Source of the DNA: Streptomyces sp. NRRL S-1022
Lineage (GTDB): Bacteria > Actinomycetota > Actinomycetes > Streptomycetales > Streptomycetaceae
Direction of reading: 5' to 3'
Assembly: GCF_000720135.1 (NCBI RefSeq)
Contig: NZ_JOIU01000031.1
Span: 18,927-82,926, forward strand
DNA length: 64,000 bases
Shown piece after piece: positions 15,419 to 23,533 of the stretch. Position numbers and translations under genes: made by a program. Within the stretch, counting starts at the first letter, position 1. The number at the start of each line of letters is the position of its first letter. The notes beneath the pieces were generated by a model. The model worked only from the letters and a program-made list of their open reading frames with translations, did not search any database and was not told where the DNA came from.

Positions 15419-15798
15419 CGGTAACTCCTCTGGATCATGCGCCCCTGCCGGATGTGTCCCGTGGCTTTACGGAAACGCCCCACGGTGCCTTCCTGTTGTC
15501 ACTCGGAACCCTAATGCGGGCCCCTAAAGCGGAACTTAAAGATCGCCATTCCCGCCTGATTGGCGAGCCGTTCCCGGGTGGGCAAGTCGCAGACCAGCGG
15601 CTCCTTACCGGGTATTAAGCGGAGTTTTAGCGGCCGCCCTGTATGCTCACGTCGACCTGGTCGAATGGCGCGTATCGCGATTGCGGGGCGCATGAGAATT
15701 GAAATCTCCGGCCACATTCGTCTTCTCGCGGTGACCGAGCGCCGGCCCCTGCCGATCGTCTCCGCCTGCGACAGCCGCCCCATGAGAGGGAGCCGAGC
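15419..15798. other. Divergent regulatory region between the phosphonate and KS operons
   Basis: 380 bp without a gene. Its right part holds the SARP-type operator and -10 box for the plus-strand KS operon (15605-15647). The left part, read on the minus strand, contains three TTA-led, G-ending heptamers (TTAAGTT, TTTAGGG, ATTAGGG within 15506-15540) with steps of 11 and 13 bp. This could be a weaker activator site for the minus-strand operon, but no convincing -10 box follows at 8 bp. The A/T content is raised relative to the surroundings. Confidence 0.5.
15605..15647 (+). promoter_or_regulatory. SARP-type operator and promoter of the 15799 KS operon
   Basis: Heptamers TTACCGG (15605-15611), TAAGCGG (15616-15622) and TTAGCGG (15627-15633) start at exact 11-bp steps. 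Eight bases after the last one lies TATGCT (15642-15647), a -10 box. There is no -35 hexamer, as expected where a SARP replaces it. The same geometry and the same heptamer recur before the ACP gene at 20933. The predicted leader to the ATG at 15799 is about 145 nt. Confidence 0.75.
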
Positions 15799-16989
15799 AT
15801 GCACTCCCCTGACCCCCCGGACGTCCTGGTGACCGGAGTCGGCGCCGTGAGCTGCCTGGGGCCGGGCACCGAGGAGTTCTGGGCCGGGCTCAAGGCGGCC
15901 GACAGCCGTCCGCACCCCGTGCCCGGACTGACCGAACGCGTTCCCGATGCCCTCGCCTACCAGGTGACCGCGGCGGGTCCGTGGTCGTCGGCCCCCGCCG
16001 GACGACGGGACCGGGCCACGGAGTTCGCGCTGCACGCCGCCAGGGAGGCGGTGGCCGACGCCGGCCTGACCGACGCCGAGATCACCGACATGGCCGTGGT
16101 GATCGGTACGGCAGGAGGTGCGACCGGGGAACGTGACCTGGGTTTCGGCCCGGACACCGCGGCTGGCCGGACGGGCGACTGGCAGCCCCTGTTCACGCTG
16201 TCCTCCGCGGTCGCCGACGCCTTCGGCGCGTTCGGCACCAACCTCAGCGTGAGCAATGCCTGCGCGGCCAGCGGCTACGCCCTGACCCTCGCCATGGGCA
16301 TGGTGCGGCGGGGCGAGGCCGACACGGTGCTGGTCGGCGGGGCGGACGCGCTGGGCACGGTGCCGCTGTCCAGTTTCAGCCGGCTCGGCGCCAACGACCC
16401 CAAGGCCTGCCGCCCGTTCGACGAGAACCGCCGCGGCACCGTGTTCGGTGAGGGCGCGGCCATGCTCGTGGTCCAGTCCGCGCGGGTTGCCGGTGGCCGC
16501 CGCCGCTACGGCCGGCTGCGCGGCAGCGCCTGGAGTTGCGACGCCCACCACCCCACCGCGCCGGACCCCGAGGGCGGCCAACTGGTGCGGGTGGCGCGGG
16601 AGGCGCTGCGCGAGGCCCGGACCCGGCCCGAGGACATCGGCCTGGTCATCCCGCACGGCACCGGGACCGAGCAGAACGACGCACTGGAGTCCCGGGTCCT
16701 GCGTGAGGTGCTCCGGGAGCACCTCGACCGCGTGCCTCTGTTCAGCCTGAAGGCGTTCATCGGTCACAGCGCGGGCGCCGCGGCGGCGTTCGCCGCGGTC
16801 TGCGCCGCGCTGATCGCCCGGCACGGGCAGGCACCGGCGAACGTGCCCCTCGACCGGCAGGACGCCGGCTGTGACGTCTGGCTGCCGCAGCGGGGACCGA
16901 CGCCGGTGCCCGGAGCGAACACCCTGCTGAGCGCGTACGGATTCGGCGGGGCCAACTTCTCAATGGTGTTCGGGGGTGACGCGCTGTGA
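15799..16989 (+). CDS. Beta-ketoacyl-ACP synthase (first KS, catalytically complete)
   Basis: 396-aa FabF/KS-alpha-type condensing enzyme. The triad is intact: Cys155 in S-V-S-N-A-C-A-A-S-G, His286 in P-H-G-T-G-T, and His323 in K-A-F-I-G-H-S-A-G-A. It catalyses decarboxylative Claisen condensation of malonyl-ACP with an acyl chain. The start ATG has GAGAGGGAG upstream. Its stop overlaps the GTG of the next gene (GTGA, 16986-16989), whose product is a KS-like protein without active-site residues, so the two probably form a KS/chain-length-factor heterodimer. Controlled by a SARP-type promoter at 15605-15647. Confidence 0.92.
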   Translation: MHSPDPPDVLVTGVGAVSCLGPGTEEFWAGLKAADSRPHPVPGLTERVPDALAYQVTAAGPWSSAPAGRRDRATEFALHAAREAVADAGLTDAEITDMAVVIGTAGGATGERDLGFGPDTAAGRTGDWQPLFTLSSAVADAFGAFGTNLSVSNACAASGYALTLAMGMVRRGEADTVLVGGADALGTVPLSSFSRLGANDPKACRPFDENRRGTVFGEGAAMLVVQSARVAGGRRRYGRLRGSAWSCDAHHPTAPDPEGGQLVRVAREALREARTRPEDIGLVIPHGTGTEQNDALESRVLREVLREHLDRVPLFSLKAFIGHSAGAAAAFAAVCAALIARHGQAPANVPLDRQDAGCDVWLPQRGPTPVPGANTLLSAYGFGGANFSMVFGGDAL

Positions 16990-17987
16990 CAGGCCGGACC
17001 ACGGTGGCCGAGGCCGTCGTCGCAGGCGTGGGGCTCGTGGTGCCGCCTGCCGGATCCACGCCCGGCACCCCCTGGTTCGACCACCGCACCCGGCTCGGGC
17101 CGCGCGGCTACAAATACCTTCCCGGTGCCTGCCAGTACCTGCTGGCCGCCGCTCGCGAAGCCATGACGAGCCCCGGGTGCGAGGACGGGACGGAACGTTT
17201 CGCCGCGGAACGGCGGGCGGCCGTCGTGGGCACGAACAGTGCCGTGGCCTCCCTGCACGCCGAGATCGAGGAGACGGTACGGCAGGACGGGATCCGGCTG
17301 CTCAGCCCGATGACCACCCCGTTCTTCTCGGTCAACCTGGTCGCCGCGAAACTGTCCACCGAGCACGCGATCAAGGGCTTCAACCTGACGCTGACCTCCG
17401 AGCGCGTCGCCGGTTTCGAGGCGCTCCACGTGGCGGCGCAGGAGCTGTCGGGTGGCCGCTGTGACGTCGTCCTCGCCGGAGCGACCGAGGCGGCCGACCC
17501 CTGGTGCGGCACGGCCGCTCCCGAGGAAGGCGCCGCGCTGTTCCTGCTGCGCCCGCGGGGGGCCGGGGCCACGGCGGACGGTGTGTCGCTGCGGACCGCC
17601 CTGTGCTTCCTGCCGCCCGCGGCGCTGGCGGGGGCACCGGGCCGTGAGCGCGCCCGCCACGCGGTGCGCGAGGCCTTGGACGCGCTGCACGCCGTCGGCC
17701 CGACCGCGTCGGGTCCGGCCTCCGTGCGGCTGGTCACCGACGCCTCGCCCGTGGCCGCCCTCGTCGAGACCTCGGTGCGCGCCTGGTGCGGCTCCCGGGT
17801 TGCCGTGACCACGGAGGTGTCCGAACCACGGGCGGGGGCGCTGGCGCCGGTGGCACTGCTCGCCCGGGCGCTGCGCGCGGACGGCCCCGGCACCCACGTG
17901 GTGGTCGTCGCCGGCCGCTCGGGCCACGCCGCTCTCGCGCTGATCCGGACACCGGACACCGCGGACCCCACCGCCCCACGGCCCTGA
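16986..17987 (+). CDS. Degenerate ketosynthase-like partner (chain-length-factor type)
   Basis: 333 aa, shorter than a normal KS. The thiolase fold is recognisable (V-A-G-V-G-L-V-V-P, H-A-I-K-G-F-N-L-T-L-T-S-E-R, F-E-A-L-H-V-A, V-V-L-A-G-A-T-E), but the catalytic Cys position is occupied by Arg140 or its neighbour. Neither the H-G-T-G-T nor the G-H-x-x-G-A histidine motif is present. Such inactive KS-beta subunits dimerise with an active KS and set chain length. Translational coupling to the preceding KS supports that. The sequence is far more divergent than the second KS partner at 22406. A role as an initiation or scaffold subunit is also possible. Confidence 0.75.
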   Translation: MTGRTTVAEAVVAGVGLVVPPAGSTPGTPWFDHRTRLGPRGYKYLPGACQYLLAAAREAMTSPGCEDGTERFAAERRAAVVGTNSAVASLHAEIEETVRQDGIRLLSPMTTPFFSVNLVAAKLSTEHAIKGFNLTLTSERVAGFEALHVAAQELSGGRCDVVLAGATEAADPWCGTAAPEEGAALFLLRPRGAGATADGVSLRTALCFLPPAALAGAPGRERARHAVREALDALHAVGPTASGPASVRLVTDASPVAALVETSVRAWCGSRVAVTTEVSEPRAGALAPVALLARALRADGPGTHVVVVAGRSGHAALALIRTPDTADPTAPRP

Positions 17988-18102
17988 ACCCCTGGAGCCG
18001 TACGGCGCGACCGGTGTGCGCACAGCTCGTGCCCGCACCGGAGTGCGTCGCCCGTCAGACGGACCCCGAGCACGGCATACGTGCACAGACCAAGAGGTGG
18101 AA

Positions 18103-18897
18103 ATGCTGTCATCTGTCAAGGGAACGTGGTGCCTGATCCTCGGCGCCTCCAGCGGTATGGGCCGGGCCACCGCCCTGGCCATGGCGCGCGAGGGCGCGAA
18201 CATCTGCGGCGTCCACTTCAGCACCGCCGCCCAGGAGGACGCCGTCGACGAGCTGGTCGCGGAGCTCCGTGACACCGGCGTCCAGGTGTCCTTCCACAAC
18301 CGCAACGCGGCCAGCGCCCAGAACCGCGCCGAACTGGTCGCCGAACTCGCCGAGCTGACCGGTGGCCAGGGAGTGCGGGTGCTGCTCCACTCGCTGGCCT
18401 TCGGCAGCCTGCTCCCGCTCATCCCGCGGGACGGGGAACCCGACGTGATCACGCAGCGCCAGATGAACATGACCGCCGACGTGATGGGGCACAGCCTCGT
18501 CTACTGGGTCCGCGACCTGTACGTGGCGGGTCTGCTCCCCCGTGGTGCCAGTGTGTTCGCCCTGACCAGTCGCGGTGACGAGCACGCCATGCCGAGCTAC
18601 GGCGCCGTCGCCGCCGCGAAGGCCGCGCTGGGGGCCCACGTCCGCCAGCTGGCCGTCGAACTCGCCCCGGCGGGCGTGTCCGTCAACGCCCTGCGGGCCG
18701 GCATGACCCCGACCCCGGCCATGCGGCGCATCCCGGGCAGCGACGAGCTCGCCCGGCGTGCCGCCGAGGGGAACCCGCACGGCCGTACGACGACGCCCGA
18801 GGACGTCGCCGAGGCGATCGTGATGCTCTCCGCCAGCGAATCGTCCTGGCTGACCGGCAACACCATCGCCGTCGACGGCGGCGAAGGCCTCGTCTGA
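18103..18897 (+). CDS. SDR oxidoreductase with FabI/FabL-type Y-X6-K active site (enoyl-ACP reductase-like)
   Basis: 264-aa short-chain dehydrogenase. The nucleotide loop is L-G-A-S-S-G-M-G-R-A (13-22). The catalytic Tyr166 and Lys173 are seven apart (Y-G-A-V-A-A-A-K), the spacing of enoyl-ACP reductases FabI/FabL rather than the Y-X3-K of ketoreductases. N-terminal glycine spacing resembles FabL. It would reduce the 2,3-double bond of an enoyl-ACP with NAD(P)H, allowing fully saturated chains. The ATG at 18103 is preferred over upstream in-frame starts because GAGGTGG stands directly before it. The gap from the KS partner gene is 115 bp; the ACP gene follows 37 bp later. Confidence 0.78.
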   Translation: MLSSVKGTWCLILGASSGMGRATALAMAREGANICGVHFSTAAQEDAVDELVAELRDTGVQVSFHNRNAASAQNRAELVAELAELTGGQGVRVLLHSLAFGSLLPLIPRDGEPDVITQRQMNMTADVMGHSLVYWVRDLYVAGLLPRGASVFALTSRGDEHAMPSYGAVAAAKAALGAHVRQLAVELAPAGVSVNALRAGMTPTPAMRRIPGSDELARRAAEGNPHGRTTTPEDVAEAIVMLSASESSWLTGNTIAVDGGEGLV

Positions 18898-18934
18898 TCC
18901 GCACGACCACACCGACACAACCGAGGAGAAACCC

Positions 18935-19189
18935 ATGCCGCAGACGGCACCGGTCCTGGACCTGGAGGACCTCCGCAGCACCATCGCCGAGGTCATCGAC
19001 ATCGACATCGCCGAAGTGACCGACACCGCCGACTTCAAGGAGGACCTCGACGTCGACTCCCTCCTCGCCATGGAGATCCTGGTGACGCTGGAGCGCAAGT
19101 ACCAGGTGACGGTCAACGAGTCGAACCTCCAGGACGTGCGCTCCCTGAAGTCCGTCCACGACCTCCTCGCCGCGAAGGTGGCAGTGTGA
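18935..19189 (+). CDS. Acyl carrier protein 1
   Basis: 84-aa acidic ACP. The phosphopantetheine site is Ser42 in [11 protein letters not shown], helix II continuing into L-E-R-K-Y-Q-V. It carries the growing acyl chain for the KS at 15799 and the reductases on either side. GAGGAG lies upstream of the ATG. Its stop overlaps the ATG of the ketoreductase by one base (TGATG at 19187-19191). Confidence 0.93.
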   Translation: MPQTAPVLDLEDLRSTIAEVIDIDIAEVTDTADFKEDLDVDSLLAMEILVTLERKYQVTVNESNLQDVRSLKSVHDLLAAKVAV

Positions 19190-19953
19190 TGACCGAGGCC
19201 GGCGGCAACGCCGCGAACGACCCGCGGGTCGCGCTCGTCACCGGCGGGTCGCGCGGCATCGGCCGGGCGGTGGTGGAGCGTCTGCTCACCGACGGGTACG
19301 ACGTCGGCTACTGCTACCGCAGCCGTCCGGCAGACGCCGGCCTGATCGAGCGGCTCGCCGAGAAGCACGGCCGCCGGGTGTTCGATGCGGCGGTGGACGT
19401 GACGGACGCCCAGGCCATGGCGGACTTCGTGGCCGCGACCGAGAAGGCGCTCGGCCCGCTGGGCGCGGTGGTGACCAGCGCGGGCATCGTCAGCGACTCC
19501 CCGCTGGCAACGATGAGCCCCGACGCCTGGCACAGCGTCATCGACACCAACCTCACCGGCACCTACCACGCGTGCCGGGCGGCGGTCTTCCCGCTGATCA
19601 AGCAGGAGGGCGGTGCCATCGTCAACATCTCGTCGGTGACGGGGGTGCACGGCAACGCCACGCAGTCCAACTACGCGGCGTCGAAGGCCGGGATCATCGG
19701 CTTCACCAAGTCGCTGGCCAAGGAGGTGGCCCGGTTCGGTATCCGGGCCAACGTCGTGGCGCCCGGTCTGATCGCCACGGACATGACCGACGGTATGAAC
19801 GACAAGGCGCGGACCAAGGTGCTGCGGCAGATCCCGCTCGGCCGGGCGGGTACGGCCGCGGAGGTGGCCGACGCCGTCGCCTTCCTCGTCTCCGAGCGGT
19901 CCGCGTACATCACGGGCCAGGTGCTCCAGATCGACGGTGGCATCAGCGGCTGA
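19189..19953 (+). CDS. 3-oxoacyl-ACP reductase (FabG-type SDR)
   Basis: 254-aa SDR closely resembling FabG. N-terminal [11 protein letters not shown] binds NADPH, catalytic Ser149, Tyr162 and Lys166 (Y-A-A-S-K) are in place, and the C-terminus ends [12 protein letters not shown]. It reduces the beta-keto group after each condensation. The ATG at 19189 is coupled to the ACP stop; a GTG one codon upstream is also possible. With the Y-X6-K enzyme it provides two of the three reductive steps. No dehydratase (FabZ/FabA) gene is visible in the cluster, so that activity must come from primary metabolism or the product keeps a hydroxyl. Confidence 0.92.
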   Translation: MTEAGGNAANDPRVALVTGGSRGIGRAVVERLLTDGYDVGYCYRSRPADAGLIERLAEKHGRRVFDAAVDVTDAQAMADFVAATEKALGPLGAVVTSAGIVSDSPLATMSPDAWHSVIDTNLTGTYHACRAAVFPLIKQEGGAIVNISSVTGVHGNATQSNYAASKAGIIGFTKSLAKEVARFGIRANVVAPGLIATDMTDGMNDKARTKVLRQIPLGRAGTAAEVADAVAFLVSERSAYITGQVLQIDGGISG

Positions 19954-19988
19954 GCCGAGTCGGGTCCGGGCCGCCGGCGGCGGGGAGA

Positions 19989-20020
19989 GGTGAGGCTCTT
20001 CCACGAGGAGGAGCCTCACC
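19989..20020. terminator. Hairpin terminator between convergent genes
   Basis: A 10-bp perfect inverted repeat (GGTGAGGCTC at 19989-19998, GAGCCTCACC at 20011-20020) with a 12-nt loop lies between the ketoreductase stop and the stop of the minus-strand acyltransferase. No T-run is present, which is common in Streptomyces. It may serve both strands. Confidence 0.6.
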
Positions 20021-20023
20021 CCG

Positions 20024-20698
20024 TCAGGCGAGCCGGCTCTTCGCGGTCTCCGCGTACATGCCGGCGTATTCCTGACCGGTGAGCGCCCCGATCTCCTGGA
20101 CGATCCGGTCGGTGACCTCTCGCCGCACCCTGCGGTCGGACTCGCGGCCGTGGTGCTCGGTGAAGCGCAAGGGCTTGCCGTACCAGACGTCGAACCGGGC
20201 GACGTACAGCCGCCTGGCTCCCTTCGGATGGACCCGTTCCGTGCCCCGCACCCCGCACGGGACGACCGGCACGCCGCTGCGCAGCGCCAGCCAGGCGGTA
20301 CCGGTGTTCCCCTTGTACAGACGCCCGTCGGGGGACCGGGTGCCCTCGATGTGGATGCCCAGCCCGTGGCCGCGGCCGAGCAGGCGCAGGGAGGTCTCCA
20401 GACCCGCCATCGTCGTCGAACCGCTCCCGCTGTCCACGGACACCATTCCGACGCCCCGGAAGAACAGGCCCTGCACCTTCCCCTTCAGACCGGGCTGTTC
20501 CAGCCAGCCCTGCTTGCCGACGAAATACATGCGCCGGGGCGCGAGCAGCGAGATGAAAATAGAGTCGAAGAACGACAGATGATTAGCCGCGACAATGAAC
20601 GGCCCCTCCTCGGGTATATTCTCGATTCCTTCCACACGCGGGCGGAAAATGACCCGCAGCGGAACAACGAAAATCCACCTCAGTAGCGTCCACAGCAT
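20024..20698 (-). CDS. PlsC-type acyltransferase (second of two)
   Basis: 224-aa LPLAT-family acyltransferase. A hydrophobic N-terminus (L-L-R-W-I-F-V-V-P-L) is followed by N-H-L-S-F-F-D at 39-45 (His40, Asp45) and I-E-G-T-R-S-P-D-G at 117-125. Both acyltransferases of the cluster end in a related L-(S/T)-G-Q-E motif, but they are clearly different sequences, so they probably act on different acceptors or in sequence. ATG 20698 is chosen with AGGTGG upstream; GTG codons two and three positions earlier are alternatives. It is transcribed away from the second KS operon and faces the first. Confidence 0.87.
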   Translation of the reverse strand: MLWTLLRWIFVVPLRVIFRPRVEGIENIPEEGPFIVAANHLSFFDSIFISLLAPRRMYFVGKQGWLEQPGLKGKVQGLFFRGVGMVSVDSGSGSTTMAGLETSLRLLGRGHGLGIHIEGTRSPDGRLYKGNTGTAWLALRSGVPVVPCGVRGTERVHPKGARRLYVARFDVWYGKPLRFTEHHGRESDRRVRREVTDRIVQEIGALTGQEYAGMYAETAKSRLA

Positions 20699-20932
20699 GC
20701 GCACCACCTGTCTTCCTGTCAGTACGCGGGGGCCGGCTCGCCTCCCCGCAGGAGCTTTCGTCGCGAATCCTGATTCGTCCCGGGCGCAATCGCAAGCCGC
20801 CTTAAGGGCGGCTGCCGGTCGCATGAAAGTCGCGCTTTAGCGGGTGATTAGCGGGATACCGTTACGCTGCTTCTCACATATTGTTCCGGTCACCCGACAA
20901 ATCATCGAGGACCACGTACATCGGAGGCTGAC
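20699..20932. other. Divergent control region between the second acyltransferase and ACP2
   Basis: 234 bp, A/T-richer than the surroundings. It contains the SARP-type operator for the plus-strand operon (20837-20868) and a separate inverted repeat, AGCCGCC (20795-20801) with GGCGGCT (20807-20813), centred on CCTTAAGG. The latter could be an operator for the minus-strand acyltransferase. No SARP-spaced heptamers point towards the minus-strand gene. Confidence 0.5.
20837..20868 (+). promoter_or_regulatory. SARP-type operator and promoter of the ACP2/KS2 operon
   Basis: TTAGCGG occurs identically at 20837-20843 and 20848-20854, an 11-bp step. Eight bases later is the -10 box TACGCT (20863-20868). 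A weak third heptamer (AAAGTCG) sits one step further upstream at 20826. The arrangement is the same as at 15605-15647. The predicted 5' leader to the ATG at 20933 is about 58 nt. Confidence 0.78.
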
Positions 20933-21193
20933 ATGTCCCAGACCCTGCAGGTGCAGCGTCTCGAAGAACTCCGGGAGCTCGCCGCGGCGGCCCTGGAGAT
21001 AGAGCCCGAGGAACTGGGCGACGACGACCGGTTCATCGAGGACCATGACGGCGACTCGCTGCGCGCCATCGAACTGCTGGCCCGCATCGAGAAGAAGTAC
21101 AAGATCGAGCTGCCGCAGTCGGAGCTGCCGAACATGACGAGCCTCACCGCCGTCTACCAGGTCGTCGCCCGCGTCGCGAACTGGCAGGACTGA
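20933..21193 (+). CDS. Acyl carrier protein 2
   Basis: 86-aa ACP with Ser42 in D-H-D-G-D-S-L-R-A-I-E as the pantetheine site, the same residue number as in ACP1. It differs in helix I and in the C-terminal helix, so it is a separate carrier rather than a recent duplicate. TCGGAGG precedes the ATG. It heads the second KS operon (ACP2, KS2, KS-partner 2, hydrolase, DsbA-fold protein, probably KASIII) and so is likely the carrier for the 21198/22406 heterodimer. Confidence 0.93.
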   Translation: MSQTLQVQRLEELRELAAAALEIEPEELGDDDRFIEDHDGDSLRAIELLARIEKKYKIELPQSELPNMTSLTAVYQVVARVANWQD

Positions 21194-21197
21194 GCCC

Positions 21198-22406
21198 GTG
21201 GACCGGCGCGTCGTCATCACCGGGCTCGGACCGGTTACCAGTATCGGGATCGGGATCGCCGCCTTCGGTGCCGGGCTGCGCGCCGGGCACAGCGGAATCT
21301 CTCCCATTTCCAGCTTCGACACCACCGGCTTCCCGCACGTCATGGCGGGCGAGGTCCGGGGTTTTGCCGCCGAGTCGGTCCTCAAGCGGCTCGACCCCGC
21401 CGAGTGGGGGCGCACCAGCCTGTTCGCGGCGGCCGCGGCACGGCTCGCCGTCGAGGACGCGGGGATCGACCCCGAGCTGATCACGGGCCCCCGGTCCGGC
21501 GCCAGTGTGGGCACCTGTACGGGCGAGGCGCTGCACGTCCAGCACCTGACCGAGGACTGGGTGCGGGACGGCTTCGACGACCTGTCCGGCGCGGAGTTCG
21601 CCCTGACCCCGGCGTCCCGTATCGGCGCCGCGGTCAACCGTGAGCTCGGCTTCACCGGTGACTCCATGATGCTGTCGGCGGCGTGCTCGGCGAGCAACTA
21701 CACCATCGGCAACGCCTACGACATGATCGCGGGCGGCGAGCTCGACTACATGATCGCGGGCGGCGCGGACTCCATCGTGCGGTGGGGGCACGCGGGCTTC
21801 TACCGCTGCGGGCTGATGGCACAGGACGCCTGCTCCCCCTTCGACCGGGACCGCACCGGAGTACTGGCCGGCGAAGGAGCGGCGGCGCTGTTCCTGGAGA
21901 CCCTGGACTCGGCACGCGAGCGCGGCGCCAGGATCTACGCCGAAGTGCTCGGCTACGGCCTCAGCTGCGACGCCCGCCACCCGGTGGCACCGGACGCCGA
22001 GGGCATCGCCCGCTGCATCCGCAGGGCCCACGAGAACGCCGGGATCTCCCCGTCCGACGTGGACTACATCTGCGCCCACGGCACGGGCACCCCGGCCAAC
22101 GACCTCACGGAGACCACCGCGGTGCGGGACGTGTTCGGTGCGACCCCGCCGCCGATGAGCTCCATCAAGTCGATGCTGGGACACACCATGGGCGCGGCGA
22201 GCGGCCTGGGTGCCATCGCGTCCGTACTCGGCATCAAGGAAGGGTTCATGCCGCCCACCATCAACTACGCCACCCCGGACCCGAAGCTCGCGGGCATCGA
22301 TCCGGTGCCGAACACCGCGCGGCCGGCCCGGCTGCGGATCGTGCAGAACAACGGGTTCGCCTTCGGCGGGAACAACGCGGTCACCGTGTTCGGGGAGGTT
22401 GCCTGA
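21198..22406 (+). CDS. Beta-ketoacyl synthase 2 (catalytically complete)
   Basis: 402-aa KS-alpha. It has Cys163 in L-S-A-A-C-S-A-S-N-Y, His294 in A-H-G-T-G-T-P, Lys324 and His329 in K-S-M-L-G-H-T-M-G-A, and C-terminal N-N-G-F-A-F-G-G-N-N. These are all the residues for condensation. The GTG start is 4 bp after the ACP2 stop. Its stop overlaps the ATG of the inactive partner gene by one base with GGGGAGG upstream. It is a second, independent condensing enzyme beside the one at 15799. Two KS/partner pairs in one cluster suggest either two different chains or two phases of elongation. Confidence 0.93.
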   Translation: MDRRVVITGLGPVTSIGIGIAAFGAGLRAGHSGISPISSFDTTGFPHVMAGEVRGFAAESVLKRLDPAEWGRTSLFAAAAARLAVEDAGIDPELITGPRSGASVGTCTGEALHVQHLTEDWVRDGFDDLSGAEFALTPASRIGAAVNRELGFTGDSMMLSAACSASNYTIGNAYDMIAGGELDYMIAGGADSIVRWGHAGFYRCGLMAQDACSPFDRDRTGVLAGEGAAALFLETLDSARERGARIYAEVLGYGLSCDARHPVAPDAEGIARCIRRAHENAGISPSDVDYICAHGTGTPANDLTETTAVRDVFGATPPPMSSIKSMLGHTMGAASGLGAIASVLGIKEGFMPPTINYATPDPKLAGIDPVPNTARPARLRIVQNNGFAFGGNNAVTVFGEVA

Positions 22407-23533
22407 TGCCGGCCACACTCGCCGTCACCGGCTGGGGGGTGCTGTCCCCGCTGGGGGCGGGCGCGGACGAATTCTCCCGGGCGCTGGCCGCCGGCAGGAG
22501 CGCACTCGCCGACGTGAGCGGCATGTTCGACGAGCCGCTGCCGCAGGACAAGGCGTGCGCGATCGTGGACTTCGACGTACGGGAGCACCTGGGCCGCAAG
22601 CGCACCGCCAGCCTGGACCGCAGCACCGCGTTCGCCGTGACGGCGTCCGGTATGGCGCTGGCCGACGCGGGCCTGGTCGTGGACGATGACAACCGCGACG
22701 AGGTCGGGGTGGTGCTGGGCACCACGTTGGGCAGTCTGCGCGCCACCGCCGAGTTCGACCGGGAGACGCTGGTCAACGAGCGCCCGTACATGGTCGAGCC
22801 GCTGCTGTTCCCCAACGCCGTGATGAACTGCGCGGCGAGTCGCTGCGCCATCTGGTACCAGCTCCGTGGTGTCAACTGCACCGTACCGGCGGGCGAGTTG
22901 TCGGCCGTGTCGGTACTGCGCTACGGCCGCACCCTGATCAGCCGCGGGCATGCCGGCACCCTGCTGCTCGGCGCGACGGAGGAGTTCGGCGCGCACCGCG
23001 CCTGGGGCGACCACCACACCCGGGCCGGCGATCCGACCCGGGCTCCGCTCGGTGAGGCCGCGGTGGTGCTGGTCACCGAGGACGCGAGGGCCGCCCGGGC
23101 GGCCGGCAGGCCGATGGACGCGGAGATCCTGTCCGTCGAGTCCGGCCACTGCGACGGGGACGGCGCCGGTCTCGCGCGGGCCCTGGCCGAACGGATCCGG
23201 GCCGCACTGGGCGCGGCGGGCGTCACCTCGGACCAGGTCGCCGTCGCATCGACCGGCGAGGGCGGCACCACCCGCCTCGACACGGCCGAACAAGCGGCCC
23301 TGCGAGAGGTCTTCGGCCCCGGTGGCCCCGAGCGGCTGCGGGTCAAGGAGTCCGCCGGGGACTGCGGCGGCGCCGCGGGCATGGTCCAGATCGCCGCTGT
23401 CCTCGCCCGGCACCGCGCCGGCTCCCGGCACGACGACGAGGTGTCCCTGGTGACGTCCGTTTCGCCGGACGGCGCAGTCGGCGCCGTGGTGCTGCGCGGC
23501 TGGAGCAGGAGGGGGAGCAACGGTGGCAGGTGA
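22406..23533 (+). CDS. Ketosynthase chain-length-factor-like partner 2
   Basis: 375-aa KS homologue starting L-A-V-T-G-W-G-V-L-S-P-L-G. The nucleophile region reads G-V-N-C-T-V-P-A-G-E-L-S-A-V, so the catalytic Cys is replaced (Gly163/Glu164). The H-G-T-G-T motif is degraded to S-T-G-E-G-G-T-T and the second histidine motif to A-G-D-C-G-G-A-A-G. It is a non-condensing KS-beta that should pair with KS2 and define chain length. It is unusually tightly coupled, overlapping KS2 by one base and the hydrolase gene by 11 bases. Confidence 0.85.
   Translation: MPATLAVTGWGVLSPLGAGADEFSRALAAGRSALADVSGMFDEPLPQDKACAIVDFDVREHLGRKRTASLDRSTAFAVTASGMALADAGLVVDDDNRDEVGVVLGTTLGSLRATAEFDRETLVNERPYMVEPLLFPNAVMNCAASRCAIWYQLRGVNCTVPAGELSAVSVLRYGRTLISRGHAGTLLLGATEEFGAHRAWGDHHTRAGDPTRAPLGEAAVVLVTEDARAARAAGRPMDAEILSVESGHCDGDGAGLARALAERIRAALGAAGVTSDQVAVASTGEGGTTRLDTAEQAALREVFGPGGPERLRVKESAGDCGGAAGMVQIAAVLARHRAGSRHDDEVSLVTSVSPDGAVGAVVLRGWSRRGSNGGR

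Noticed and set aside
15506..15540. SARP operator for the minus-strand phosphonate operon
   Set aside because: TTA-led heptamers are present, but the steps are 11 and 13 bp and no -10 box follows at 8 bp. Kept only as a remark in the intergenic entry.
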